From Tanytarsus gracilentus (taxonomy: Eukaryota > Arthropoda > Insecta > Diptera > Chironomidae), in NCBI GenBank assembly GCA_038502055.1, contig JAXRKN010000044.1:6518501-6582500 (forward strand): DNA of 64,000 nucleotides, read 5' to 3'. Every line of letters starts with the position of its first letter. Within the stretch, counting starts at the first letter, position 1. The translations under genes were made by a program, and so were the position numbers. The notes below the pieces were generated by a model. That model ran no database searches and was not told the origin of the DNA. It saw nothing but the letters and a program-made list of their open reading frames with translations. This document shows, one piece after another, positions 39,076-50,973 of the stretch.

Positions 39076-41567
39076 TGATCCTTTGTGTTATGTACTGATT
39101 TTTTATATTTTTCGCTATTAAATTCTTTTTAAACTAATTTTAAACTTAATTTTTCTTATGACTTCAGTGTAAAAGCGTCTGCACTATTCTCTCTCTCTCC
39201 TCTCTAATTAAAATCTCCATCGAAACCATCCTCAAGTCTCTCACTCCACCCGATAGAATTCAATTAAATTAATTTTTTAATTACCAAAGTTTCCCATAAT
39301 CCGCCTTGTCAACAACCAAAACTTTTCCATTGCATTTTTCTGTGACGATGATTTTCTCTCTCTTTCTCTCTTTCTATTGAAGGAAAATTTCTTCTTCTTT
39401 AATTTTTTTTCAGTTGCAAAACTTTATTTTTTCTTCTCTTCAACGCCGGCGAGTGAAAATGAGCTTGAAAGAGCTTTTTTCAAACTTTCCTCTCAACCAC
39501 CGCATTGTGGCTCGAATGTTTTTCAAGAAAATTAATTAAGGGATAAAATTTGTTGTTGCCGACCGTTATTGAGGAGAAAAATGAATAATTAATGCTGATA
39601 GGTGGAATGAGATGGAAGAAAGTAATTAGCTTTGATTATTATTTCATGCATGAGTGAGGCGGTGAGTGACTAATTAATTCATATTGATGTGACAATGTCA
39701 TCAAAATTAATTTAATTAAATGCTTGTGTATGCGAGGACATTTAGAGTGAATGTCCGGAGGAGACATTTAGAGGAGTGTGTTTGTATAATTTCGAATGAA
39801 ATGAAAATTGCTCCATTATACAATTATCATAATAGGATGTTGTTTGTTCATATGAACGATGGATATAAATGACTTTTATGGCCATGCTTGGGGAGATTAT
39901 TCTTTTTGATGTCTTGATGGGGTACGGGGTTGTGAAGGAAAGGCTTTAAAATTAAGATGATCTTTTAAATCCTAGATTGAAATTTACCATTAATTAATCT
40001 CAGATTAAAATGAATTCATTTTCGGATTAAAATAAATCCATTAATTTAAATTACGGATAAAAAATTTAATTATCTTTTTACCTATCCGCAATTTAGCTAA
40101 TGGCTATGTTAATGATATTTATCATGGTTAATTTTATCAAAAATCTCTTTTAGTACAAAAAAAATTAATTATTGATGCAGATTTTTTTGTTCTTAATTTT
40201 CCGGTTCATTGGGAAGCGAAAAGAGAAATTTTCTAAAGGTCCGAGGGGCAAGCGAGGAAAAGAGATTTTTCATAATGAAAATGAAATCGGTGTGTGGCTT
40301 TTCATGTGAAATATTAAAATTTTTATTTTCGTCAGAGGAAGAAAAGTTTTTTCTTGAATTTTTAATATTTTAACAGCTTCACGTTCAATCTGCTTTCAGA
40401 TTTTTTAACTCACTCAACTGAGCATAAAAGAGAAGCTCGATAGCCAGTCAATTCATAAAACATTGAATAATTTCTGCTTTCGCCGTAAAAACATGTGTTT
40501 CTTCACATAGTTTTTTATTCATAGCGGCTCGAGTGAAATTCACTTGCTAATTGAATTATGCGACAACATTTTTTCACTGTTTTTTATCCCGGCACAATTC
40601 GAAAGAGACGAGCGATCATTAAAATTTTAAATGTGAAAGCCTTGTAAATTATTTACGTATTGGTGGAGTGGAAAAATGTCCATCGAAGGCATTTTTTATG
40701 CAGAATCGAGATTCTTTTTTAAGGGTGAAAAAGTTTGTGTTTCATTTTCCAAAATGTTTATTCAGAAAATTTAATTAATATTTTTCAATTAAAAATCAAA
40801 TCGATTTTTAAGGCTCTCACCTCACTGTGTTTGCTTTCGGTGCAATTCAATAATTAATTTTTTTTCGCTTAATACCCAATAAGCACTTTCATGATGCACA
40901 ATTTAAAGGTTCTTAAAATTTTCCATTGTATACCGGCAGTTCATTTAAGCATCAATAATCCAGCTCACATTTCCCAAAAGTGTCCTTCTTCCCCTCCATG
41001 TATGCATCTCATTGATCCAATGTCCAATTAAAAACTCAACATGAGCAATATCCCAATTAAAATTTTTTTTGTTGTGTCTCAAAAGTGAACGATGCAGGGA
41101 TGGAGGCTCAAAAAGGTATTAAATTAAAATAAACATGTACTGAGGGATGAATCGAGTGAGAGAGAATGAGAAAAGTTAAAACAACGGAAGTGCTTCCACT
41201 CATTCGCTTTCACTCCCACATGTGTTGTTAAAAAACCGTATGAGTTGCTGATGAAGGAGTTAAAGATGGAGAGAGAGAAAAAAGTTTCGTAATTATCTTT
41301 TCGTATAATTAAATAAAGAGAGAGATGCACATTATATGGTTGAGTAAATAAGTAAAGGGAGGATAATTGCTGTTTAAAAGCTGGAAAAACTTTTACTTTT
41401 CCTCATTTTGCTTTTGTCCTTTTTCTTTATTCTCGCTCATGACATTTTTCCAGCATGAAACTCGTTTGTGTATGTGTGTGTGTGTGTGTTTTTGGAATCC
41501 ACATTTTTCACCGAGGATAATTAGAGGCAGATTATACCTTTTAATTAGGTAGAGTTTAATTCCTAAT

Positions 41568-41571
41568 AAAA

Positions 41572-41639
<68 letters not shown>

Positions 41640-41663
41640 AAATTTTTTTTTTTTTTTTTTTTT
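41568..41663. repeat. Very long poly-T tract (A8-T60, AATTAA, T21)
   Basis: Eight A (41568-41575) are followed by 60 uninterrupted T, then AATTAAA-type spacing and another 21 T. It could be the A-tail of a minus-strand retroinsertion, but no recognisable retroelement body lies to its right. It could also be a homopolymer length error in assembly. Confidence 0.85.
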
Positions 41664-42973
41664 AAAAAACGACTGGTTTTTTAAATAATTATTTTTAAAA
41701 ATTAAAAACACGTTAAATTTAAATTTAAAATGATTCTTTTTTAATTTTCTACCCCTCATTTTCTTTCCAACACATTAAACACTTCTATTCTGCTTTCATA
41801 ACAAAAACTACAAACTAGTCAGCACCCAACTTGGTGTACATGAGACCAACAATAATATCAAGAGTAGGAAAAATAATTGCTAGAGAGAAAGACTTACTCA
41901 AATTAAACTATTTAAAACTTTTACGGTTTGCTCGTCAAATAGTGAAAACGCTTACCTCATGAAAATTTCACAATTTTACTTCGTTGTCTCGAGTTGTTGT
42001 TGTATGAGTCAAATTAAGAGTGGATGAGACAACTTAAATTTTGGAGATCATTAAGTGATTTAATTTATTTTGGTCAATTAATTAAATTAATTTTTTAAAA
42101 AATTCGAAAATTAGTTTTATAAAAAAAGTTTATGCTCAAAAATATTTTTAAATAGTTATAAAATTTACTTTGAGCTTTTTCTAATTTTTTCTTCATACGT
42201 AAAATTCAGGATAATTTTTTTCACACAACGATCAACTTTTCGCATAGAACGAAAAATTCCACAAATAAAATTTTTTTCGTCGTATAAAAAAGAGTTAGAA
42301 CAATGCAAAACTTTTTCATTTTCTCTCTCTCGAATAAAAGAATTTTTCCAGTGAGTTAATTAAAAACTAACATCGATTAATTAACCGCTCATCAATTTTC
42401 TCTTTTTGTGTGTCTAAAATTTGTTTATTTTCCACATAATTTTTGTTAACAAAAAAGTTTTAAATTTTTTTTGTGTTATTCAAGTCAACAACTTTTCGAA
42501 ACAACCCTCGAGGGTGCAGAAGCATGAAATGAAATTTTTTTTTGCTAACAATTAGAAAATGTTTTACCATGAAATAAAAAAGTTTTCTAATTGCGCCCAA
42601 TTTCTGCGTATGATGTACATTATTGGCCTAAATTACATTGCCAAAAGTAATTACAAAACCGCTTTACACAAATCACTGCAGGAAATTTAGTGAATGTGTG
42701 TTAGAGTGTGGGGTTGGTTTGGGATTTTGTTGTCAACGCAAAAAGTGGTTAATTTTATCGCACTCACTTTCATTTTGTTTAAATAATGTTGGAAAAAAGT
42801 ACGAGTTCAAGGGTTTATTACTTTATTTTATATAAATTGCTTAAAACCGTTAAAAATTTCAAATTTTCAGTTCAAAGTTAAATTTCCACCCCTCGCAACA
42901 GTTTAAGAAGTCAATTTAACTCTATTCGCTTTATCTCAACTCGCAAATCCCTTCGCATTGCTTTTTATTGTCA

Positions 42974-43119
42974 CTAAATGACTTTCATCCCCTCCACCAA
43001 GTACACCCCATAGTTCTCTCTCAATAGTGCCATTTGTAGAGATTTAAATCCTTTGATAGCACAAGCAACATAGTGAACTTTTGCGTCAGCACCTTTCAAG
43101 ATTGCGGTGAAACGATATG
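42974..43119 (-). CDS. Possible 3'-terminal exon, unknown protein
   Basis: Preceded on the minus strand by TTTTTACCAG, a fair 3' splice site, then an open frame of 47 codons ending in TAG. The peptide includes FTAILKGADAKVHYVACAI and LLRENYGVYLVEGM. Its balanced composition is unlike the random frames nearby. I do not recognise it and found no upstream partner exon. It could be the tail of a gene with distant exons, an exon fragment or chance. Low confidence. Confidence 0.25.
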
Positions 43120-45198
43120 CTGGTAAAAATATTTTTGTTACTTTCAAAAAAAAGATTGAGATCTTTCCAAATTAGTGTGATGAAAAATTCCCCTCATGTG
43201 TATTAGAGAGGATAAAAATCAAATGTGTATAAAAATTGAGTTCTTATCTAATGTTAGAATCATCAAACAAATAGTAATAACAATAATTTGTAGTGTCACA
43301 TAATAAGGGTTCAATAAAACACAATTTTACGGCAACAAAAATATTCGAATGGAGTGAAACTCAGGCATTAAAAAATATTTGAAACATAGCAAAATTATTT
43401 GTGACAAAATAAATGCGTAAAAAATAATTTAATGTAGAAAATATTGCAGTCAACAAATATTATAGCAGAAATTATAGCAATTAAGATTTTCGATACATTT
43501 ATTGTAGGTAGAACTGCAACAATTTTTAAATTTTGTCATCTAACAAAGTAATTTGCCCCTTGCAAGAAAAAACCACTAAACAACAAAACGCTTCGCTTGA
43601 TATCGTCAAACCGAGTCGAGGCGCACACAAATTAAGCATTATAAATGTGTTTATATGATAAATATATGTACGCAAATTGAGTGGAATAATGAGATAATGA
43701 TGTGATTGATTTGATGACTGAATTAAATTAGAAGCAACACAGGCAACGAGTACAAATTTTCGTCGTTGCTGTTGGCACTTCATTTATTATTATTGAATTG
43801 AATTTGTGTGTATTTCGTATATTTGCTTTCAACATTAATTGGACGAGCTAAGCGAGACATGAAAATGTCCTCAAGTGATTGATTTTGGTATCATTTAATT
43901 GAATTAAGTTAGGAGGAAAATTATTGTTACTTTTTCCGCGAGGACTTTTCGGAATTGAGAAATAATTCTTCAATGAAATTTTAGAATTGTTTAAATGTCA
44001 CTGATTAAAAATTTCCTCCCTTCGGAAAATTAAAATGATTCAACATCAAATCATTTCGAGGGTAGAAACATAATCGCATGTGATGCACGCTAAACGAAGT
44101 GTAAGTAAAGGCAAAATGTTACCCATCAAAATCACGCAACAAAATTATTTATAATGATGTGGCACACGATATGATGTGAGCGTTGTTCATCGTTTTAGAA
44201 AGAGACAAAAGGGGTAAAACATGGAATATCAATATACAAAGCACACATAAAGACATTTTATCTAATGTGTCATGTGCAATTAATGCAATTATAGAATTTT
44301 AAATGAATTGCTCGAAACTCATCATGCAGGGGTGGGACACTATTATAAAAATAAAATGTTGCTGAATCAATATATAAAAATACAAAAAATGATGTGAAAG
44401 TAAATAAAATTTTTCATGCAAGTCCCTGCACCTCGTTGTACATTCAGATTTGAGAGTGCCATAACAACAATTCTACCCATTTTTTGGAAAACACACTCAT
44501 TAAACTCATATGTTGTGCAGTTTTAATTAAAATTTTCAATTTTCAGTGCTGGCTGTTGTACTCGGCACACTCAGTTGAGCATTAAAAAATAATGCCAGAG
44601 CAGAAGGGGAATGAAAATCATCGACTTGATTGCCTGTTTTTGATAATTTTTAATTATTATGGCTGCGAAAGTTTTTCCTCTCCGTTTCCTCTCGAGACAT
44701 TTTCCTCCGTGGATAATTTTGTAAATGACGTGGAATATGAACGAAAACTCAGCTCCCATCGGGGAGAGGAAGTTTAAATTTAATTAATTTAATGAATATT
44801 ACGATACGACACATTTTAGTCTCATCGTAGTGTGAGGACGAGCTGTTCTTCCAAAATAAAGTGGAAATCGTTAGTTTTAATATCAATGTGTTTTTTTTTT
44901 CGAAAAAGGACGATGGGAAATTATAAGACAAGGAAAATTTGAACTAATTGAAAAAATGCTGTTTTCTAATTGAAATTTAACTTAAGACATTAAAAAAATT
45001 TCTTCTGAATAATTTGAAGAAAAGTTTTATTGAAAATTAATTTAAATTTTCAGAGCAATTAAAAAAAGATATTTTTCTCTTAATTTTTTTATCATTTCCC
45101 ACTCAGCAAAAAAATTATGATTATTTTTTTATTGCACCTTTTATAATCTTTTTTATCAACATCTCAAAAACTGATAAAATTTTTACAATTCACTTCTT

Positions 45199-46568
45199 AA
45201 ATAATTTCTCAGTTTCAGTTCATTTTTCAGCTTGATCACACATGGATCACATTTCAGTTCCACTCGGTGAGAAACTCGGTTTTCTTAAACAACCTCGAGG
45301 ATTTGCAACTAAATCGTCGCATGCTGGTCAAGAACCAGATCAATGGACATCAAGGTAGGACAATTTTTAATCGCTCTCAAAATTTATTCACATAAATCTC
45401 TAAATGCAGAGCCATCATCCCGCCAATTGTTACAGCGGCAACATATGCACAAACAAGTCCTGGTGAGCATTCCGGATATCAGTATAGTCGTTATGGAAAT
45501 CCAACGAGAAATGCATTAGAAAAATGTTTGGCCGCACTCGACAATGCAAAACATGCGATCGCATTTTCTGATGGAATTGGAACTTTAACTGCTCTCATGA
45601 TGACTTTGAAAAGTGGCGATGGGGTCATTTCGAGTCGGGCATTTTATGCTGGACTCTTTGAAGTTTTTGATGTTTTTACTAAATTAGGAATCGAAGTGCA
45701 GTATGTCGATTTTACTGATATGAGAAATTTAGAAATGACATTGAAGGTTTGAAAGTTTCGAAATATTTTTAAAAATTTAAAAAACATTTTTATTTTAATT
45801 TTTCAACTCATTTCTAGGAAAACACTCGCATGGTTTGGATTGAGTCGCCAACAAATCCTTTAATGACGATTTTGGATATTAAAGCAATTGCTGATGTCGT
45901 TCATTTAAATTCGAAAGCATTTTTAGTGGTCGACAACACTTTTCTCACGTCATATTTTCAGCGTCCACTTGAACTCGGCGCAGATCTCGTTTCATATTCT
46001 TTAACAAAATTTATGAATGGGCATTCAGATGTAATCGCAGGCACAATTGTGACAAACGATGAGAAATTGTATGAAAAATTGAAATCTTATCAAATCGCAG
46101 TCGGCTTAACGTGTCAGCCATTCGACAGCTATTTGATAAACAGAAGTTTAAAGACTTTACCGGTGAGGATGGAAAAACATTTTGAGAATTCTTATGGTGT
46201 CGCTAAATTCTTGGAATCTCATGAGAAAATCGAGAAAGTCAATCATCCGGGTTTGAAGTCACACGAAGGCTTTGAAATTGCCATCAAACAATCTTACGGA
46301 CATTCTGGAATTCTTTCGTTTACAATCAAAAACGCGACACCTGAAAAGTCACAGAAATTCTTCAAGTCACTCAAATTAATTACAGTCGGTGAAAGTTTGG
46401 GTGGCATCGAGACTCTCGCCTCATATCCATGGCTAATGACTCACAAAGACATCCCTGAATCAGATCGCATCAATAGCGGAGTGACTTGCGGTCTTGTTAG
46501 AATTTCAGTTGGACTCGAAGACATTCTCGACATCATTGATGATTTGGAAAATGCACTTAAGGAAATTT
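45199..46568 (+). repeat. Inverted duplicate segment, right copy (1,370 bp)
   Basis: The partner is 26054-27423 on the other strand; the two have equal length and two observed substitutions, both outside coding sequence. The left limit is 43 bp before the ATG and the right limit is inside the stop codon (TGA here, TAA in the partner). The 17.8 kb between the two copies is single-copy as far as I can see. Confidence 0.9.
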
Positions 46569-46570
46569 GA
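45242..46570 (+). CDS. Cystathionine gamma-lyase-like PLP enzyme, copy 2
   Basis: Inferred exons are 45242-45354, 45410-45746 and 45818-46570, giving 400 residues identical to the minus-strand copy. The PLP-binding Lys214 (SLTKFMNGHSDV), Tyr63/Arg65 (YSRYGN), Tyr117 and the GESLGG segment near the active site are present, so the enzyme should be functional. The human loop YGGTNR reads YAGLFE, so the substrate-contacting Arg (human 119) is replaced by Glu122. That makes cystathionine specificity less certain, and a related gamma- or beta-lyase activity is possible. Sequence before the leader differs entirely from that of copy 1, so the two genes probably have different promoters. No AATAAA close behind the stop was seen. 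Confidence 0.9.
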
Positions 46571-47213
46571 AAGGCGTTCGGCTAATTAGATCAATTAAAG
46601 TTCACTAATTGAAAGTCCTTGTTTGCATTACCATAAACTTCATTTATTATGTATGGCGAAGTATATTTTCATAATTCAAGCACTAATCACTCGTGCATTA
46701 ATTAAAACACTTTTCTCCTCATTCGTTTTTATGAACAAAGAAAAATGTTCAAGGGGTGGAACTTTTTTTTGGAAATAAAAAAATTTAAATTGAGAAAATA
46801 ATTTTAGCAAACGATTTTTTAAATTTTCGAAGCACCAAAGTTTCCATCCCTTTTCAGCACTCTCACTCTCAATAATGAAATTAATGGTTTTATCAATCAA
46901 ATTTGTTATTTGGGTAAACACATAATTGGAGGCATACATCGAATGCAATTACCTTATGCTTTCATCATTTACCATTCTGTTGTGATTGTCATCGATAATG
47001 GATAAATTATATGATTAGGATAATGAGTGAGATGTGTGTTGACTTTCATAATGAACAGCAAACAAAAATGATTTTTTTTGGGGTTCGATTTTATTGATGA
47101 CGATGACGCAAAATGTTCTGAAAGTAATTTTAACTTTGTTAATTAAATAAATTCTAATTTAAATATTTATTCACGTTTTTAACATTTTGAATTGATTTTT
47201 TTGAACTTTTTTA
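46571..47213. other. Intergenic region with a short inverted repeat
   Basis: It lies between the lyase copy (plus) and the 3' end of a SET-MYND gene (minus). The segment 46751-46853 begins AAGGGGTGGAAC and ends with the mirrored AAGTTTCCATCCC, so it is another AT-rich MITE-like element. Nothing else was recognised. Confidence 0.55.
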
Positions 47214-48903
47214 TTAAGTTGCAATTGACAAGTCTTCAATTAATTTTGACAGATTTTCAAGCGATTTTCTTACGCTCTTGACAATTGCACAAACATTTTC
47301 ATCCTCCCACTCGAGAATTTCCTTAGAGTCATTTAAAAGCTCACGCGCTTTCTGAAGATGTTCAAGGTATTCTAAATTTGTAATGTGACCAGAGCCGAAT
47401 TGTTTTTTTGCATAAAGCACGAGTGGTGCATGAAGTTCGAACATCATTAAAGCTCTCGCACGTGATTTTCCTTTCTCAAAAATGTCGAGAATTTTTAATA
47501 ATTCTTCGCAAAGATCAATTTTTCTTTTTAAAAGAACTTCAGGCATTTCTGAGAGTTGAAAACCCTTGACATGACCATACGAGTCAATTAGGGCGTTCTT
47601 AAGGTAAATCATGATGAAATGATTCGGATGTAAAAGTGGCTCGATTTCATCCAGTGCTTGTTCAAGAAAGTCAACACAATTTTCCATGCTTTCAATTTCA
47701 TTCTGAAGTGCTTTTGTCATTTCCTTAACATCCGATGAAGAACACTCATGTGCGCACTTGTTGCATTTCCAGCTCGCATTTTGATCTTCAAAAAAAATTT
47801 TATTGTTATGAAAATTTTATAGTTTATTGTCAACTCACCCAATGGATCCAATGAATTGACATCGCCGTAGGCGCACTCAGAGCACTTCACTGAACTAAAA
47901 TTGGTTCCCAATTCTAAAGGATCAAGACATCGTTCACAGCGACATTTAAAGTATTTTCCTTCCATTAAGTGCTGTTGACGATCCATCGTTGGATTTAATG
48001 TGTAGGTGTAGCATGAATAAAGTTGTGTGCCAACATCAATCGAAACTGTTGCGCGAACATTGAGTCTTTTGAGAAAGAAACGTTTATTAATGTAGAAAAT
48101 TAAGTTGAAGTTTGATGAGATAAAGAGATTTATGTAAAATATGCATTAAATATGAAATTGCATAATCGTAAAATATTCATCAGATTTTAACTTAAATCTA
48201 GTCGGAAAATTATTTTAAAAAACACTCACTTAAAATTTTCTGATGGCAAAATTGCATGTGTTGTGTTTGCTGTACACGAGTGAGTTAAAATTGCCAATTT
48301 AGGATAAAGACATCGAACGAAATTTCCATTTAATGTCCTCGCTTCAAAAGCATTGACTTCCAAAATTCCAACAACTTTGTGGATAAATTCTTCACTAAAT
48401 TTCTCCTTAAATCCACATGGACCTGACAAGTAGCCGACAATATTTTGGTGATCAGCATTCCAAGCTTCAGTGTCTCTTTTTTTGTCACTGTGATGCTCCA
48501 TTGGTTCAACCTCATCCTTCCATCGCTGCGGATTTGCTTCACTCTCAAGTAAAACTCTCAAGGGCAAAATGCAATCGAGCTGAATGCAAGTCGCGTCTGA
48601 TTCACTCAAATCATAAAATTTACAATTCGACGCACTAAAAACTTCACATTCACGCCAGTGTGTCGGCAACTCGTTCGATTTCGAACACTCATCGCACAGC
48701 GGCCATGCACATTTTTCACATCTCGTGCCATAGGCTGTTGCATCTAGTGGAAGATAGCACTCGAGACAGCAACAATTCGAGTGCACTTTAGGACCGACAG
48801 CAAATGGAAATTCCTCAAATAGAAAATCACCGGGCTGAAAATTTTGATTGGCAATAGCAAATCTGCCAAGTTCAGAACTTTTCTCGATTTTAAACGGAAA
48901 CAT
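47214..48903 (-). CDS. SET-MYND domain protein A (SmydA-like)
   Basis: Inferred exons 48903-48230, 48065-47839 and 47785-47214 give 490 residues. Order: split SET start (RFAIANQNFQPGDFLFEEFPF), a MYND zinc finger at about 46-86 (C-x2-C, C-x2-C, C-x3-C, H-x3-C spacing), the rest of SET with ILTHSC (205-210) and LYSCYTYTLNPT, post-SET cysteines (FKCRCERCLDP), and a helical C-terminal region. SET proteins methylate lysines using SAM. The usual NHSC asparagine that contacts SAM is Thr207 here, so activity may be weak or altered. Arthropods carry many such SmydA paralogs, whose targets are mostly unknown. It lies head-to-tail with paralog B (49367-50973), 463 bp apart, and shares a nearly identical central segment with it. 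Confidence 0.85.
47398..48022 (-). repeat. Homogenised segment shared with the neighbouring SET-MYND gene (A side)
   Basis: It covers the end of exon 2, intron 2 and most of exon 3. It is almost identical to 49555-50177 (one amino-acid change seen, Cys/Ser), while the gene parts on either side are clearly diverged. Confidence 0.85.
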
Positions 48904-49366
48904 TTTATGTGCACTCGATGAGAGTTAATGAGAGACTGATTTAAAAATAATTTCGTGCCTTCAATGCGATGAGAAGAAAAGTTCTAAAAATTTAAATTTA
49001 GAAACTCAAATGATGAAAATTTTAAGAAGAAGAATTTGATGAAAAAAGTTTTAATGACACTTGAGGATTCAATTTATTAAAAGATGCAAAATGAAGTTTG
49101 TAAAATTTGTATAAAGAATGTAAAAAAATATTAATATATTTACAAAGTATCAATTTAAATCAGTAATTGCTTAATTATTAAATTTCATATTTGATAAAGT
49201 GTAAATAAAAAATTTATTTTCAAACTTCCAAATTTGATTTCAAATATTTTCTTCCAACAATAATTCAATTTTCAAGTTCAAAATTAATTCACTTGAAATT
49301 TTCTTTGCAAAAAAGTTCAAATCTTAAATTTAAAAAAATGCTTGATTTCGTTTAAATTTTTTTTAA
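48904..49366. other. Spacer between tandem SET-MYND genes
   Basis: 463 bp of A/T-rich sequence that must hold the promoter of gene A and the 3' end of gene B. No clear core promoter motif was recognised. Confidence 0.5.
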
Positions 49367-50973
49367 TCATGCATCAATTTTTGTTCCCTCTTCAATCAAC
49401 AAATTTAAATGATTCATTGACTCTTTTGCAAAACTTTTAATTGAACAAACATTTTCATCCTCCCAGTCGATGATTTCTTTTGCTTCACTGAGAATTTTGC
49501 GTGCCACAAGCAATTGCTCTAAATATTCTGATTTACTGAAATTACCAAGATCTAATTGTTTTTTTGCATAAAGCACGAGTGGTGCATGAAGTTCGAACAT
49601 CATTAAAGCTCTCGCACGAGATTTTCCTTTCTCAAAAATGTCGAGAATTTTTAATAATTCTTCGCAAAGATCAATTTTTCTTTTTAAAAGAACTTCGGGC
49701 ATTTCTGAGAGTTGAAAACCTTTCACATGACCATACGAGTCAATTAGGGCGTTCTTAAGGTAAATCATGATGAAATGATTCGGATGCAAAAGTGGCTCGA
49801 TTTCATCCAGTGCTTGTTCAAGAAAGTCAACAGAATTTTCCATGCTTTCAATTTCATTCTGAAGTGCTTTTGTCATTTCCTTAACATCCGATGAAGAACA
49901 CTCATGTGCGCACTTGTTGCATTTCCAGCTCGCATTTTGATCTTTAAAATTTTTTTATTGTTATTAGAATTTTATAATTTATTGTCAACTCACCCAATGG
50001 ATCCAATGAATTGACATCGCCGTAAGCGCACTCAGAGCACTTCACTGAACTAAAATTGGTTCCCAATTCTAAAGGATCAAGACATCGTTCACAGCGACAT
50101 TTAAAGTATTTTCCTTCCATTAAGTGCTGTTGACGATCCATCGTTGGATTTAATGTGTAAGTGTAGCATGAATAAAGCTGCGAATCCTTAGAAATGAAGG
50201 TCGTTGCTCGAATGTGCATTCTACAAAAAACAAAGAAAAAACAGTTAAAAATTATTTTTAATATAAAATTTGCTTTGACACTTTACGAACCTAAAGTTAT
50301 CGGATGAATGAATGGCATGTGTTGTATTTGGTGAACACGAATGTGAGGATATTGCGAGTTTTGTGTAAAGACATCTCACAGCATCTCCCTTAGATGTTTT
50401 CGCTTCGAAAGTATTCACTTCCAAAATTCCAATGACTTGTTGAATGAGTTCCTCAGTTATGCCCATTGCTTTGAGTTTACATGGTCCGAGGAGATAACCG
50501 ACAATGTTTTGTTGGTCGGCATTCCATGCGTCGGTTTCGAATCTCTCTTCTTTGTGATCTTGCATCGGTTCGACTTCTTCTTCAAATCTTTGAGGATTTT
50601 CTTCTTTCTCTAAAATAACTCGAAGTGGTGTCACACAATCAAGTTGAATGCATGTCGCTTTTGGATCATCGAGATTGAAAAATTTACATTTAGCCGCACT
50701 AAAGATTTTACATTCTCGTTTATGAGTTTTATGTTCACTTAATTTCATGCAATCGCTGCAAATAGGCCAAGAACATTTTTCACATCTTGTTCCATTCGCA
50801 GTGGCATCGATGAAAGTGTAGCACTCGAGGCAACAGCATTTACTTCTCGCTTTTGGACCAACCACAAATGGCACATCTTCAAATAAATATTCTCCAGCCT
50901 GCAAGTCCCTCGTCGCCACCAAATATCGTCCATATTCCGAATTTTTCTCAACTCTATAAACTTCAGTATCCAT
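49367..50973 (-). CDS. SET-MYND domain protein B (SmydA-like)
   Basis: Inferred exons 50973-50291, 50220-49994 and 49941-49367 give 494 residues, with the same intron positions as gene A. The MYND finger is at about 47-88 (CLECY, CEKCSWPICSDC, HKREC), the SET core has ISSHSCSPN (208-216) and LYSCYTYTLNPT, and post-SET CRCERC is present. The SAM-contacting Asn of NHSC is Ser210 here. Exon 1 and the last 60 residues differ considerably from gene A, but the middle is nearly identical, pointing to gene conversion after an older tandem duplication. The intron 1 donor is GTTCGT, a weaker match than in gene A. It is probably a nuclear or cytosolic lysine methyltransferase or a regulator. The substrate is unknown. 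Confidence 0.85.
49555..50177 (-). repeat. Homogenised segment shared with the neighbouring SET-MYND gene (B side)
   Basis: The partner is 47398-48022. Differences are a few silent changes, one Cys/Ser change and small changes within intron 2. Confidence 0.85.

Larger units (their letters stand above)
39076..45198. other. 6-kb stretch without a confirmed gene
   Basis: AT-rich non-coding sequence. It contains GGATTAAA-type palindromic fragments (39960-40060), a dispersed-motif copy at 40739-40758, a TG run near 41465-41490, the long homopolymer at 41568-41663 and one possible terminal exon on the minus strand (42974-43119). Open frames of 60-90 codons do not resemble proteins. Confidence 0.5.

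Noticed and set aside
38000..39140. Target-site duplication around the retroposed ORF
   Set aside because: The sequence beyond the A-tail (GTTTTGTTGCTTA side) does not recur on the 5' side within the next few hundred bases, so no duplication can be claimed.
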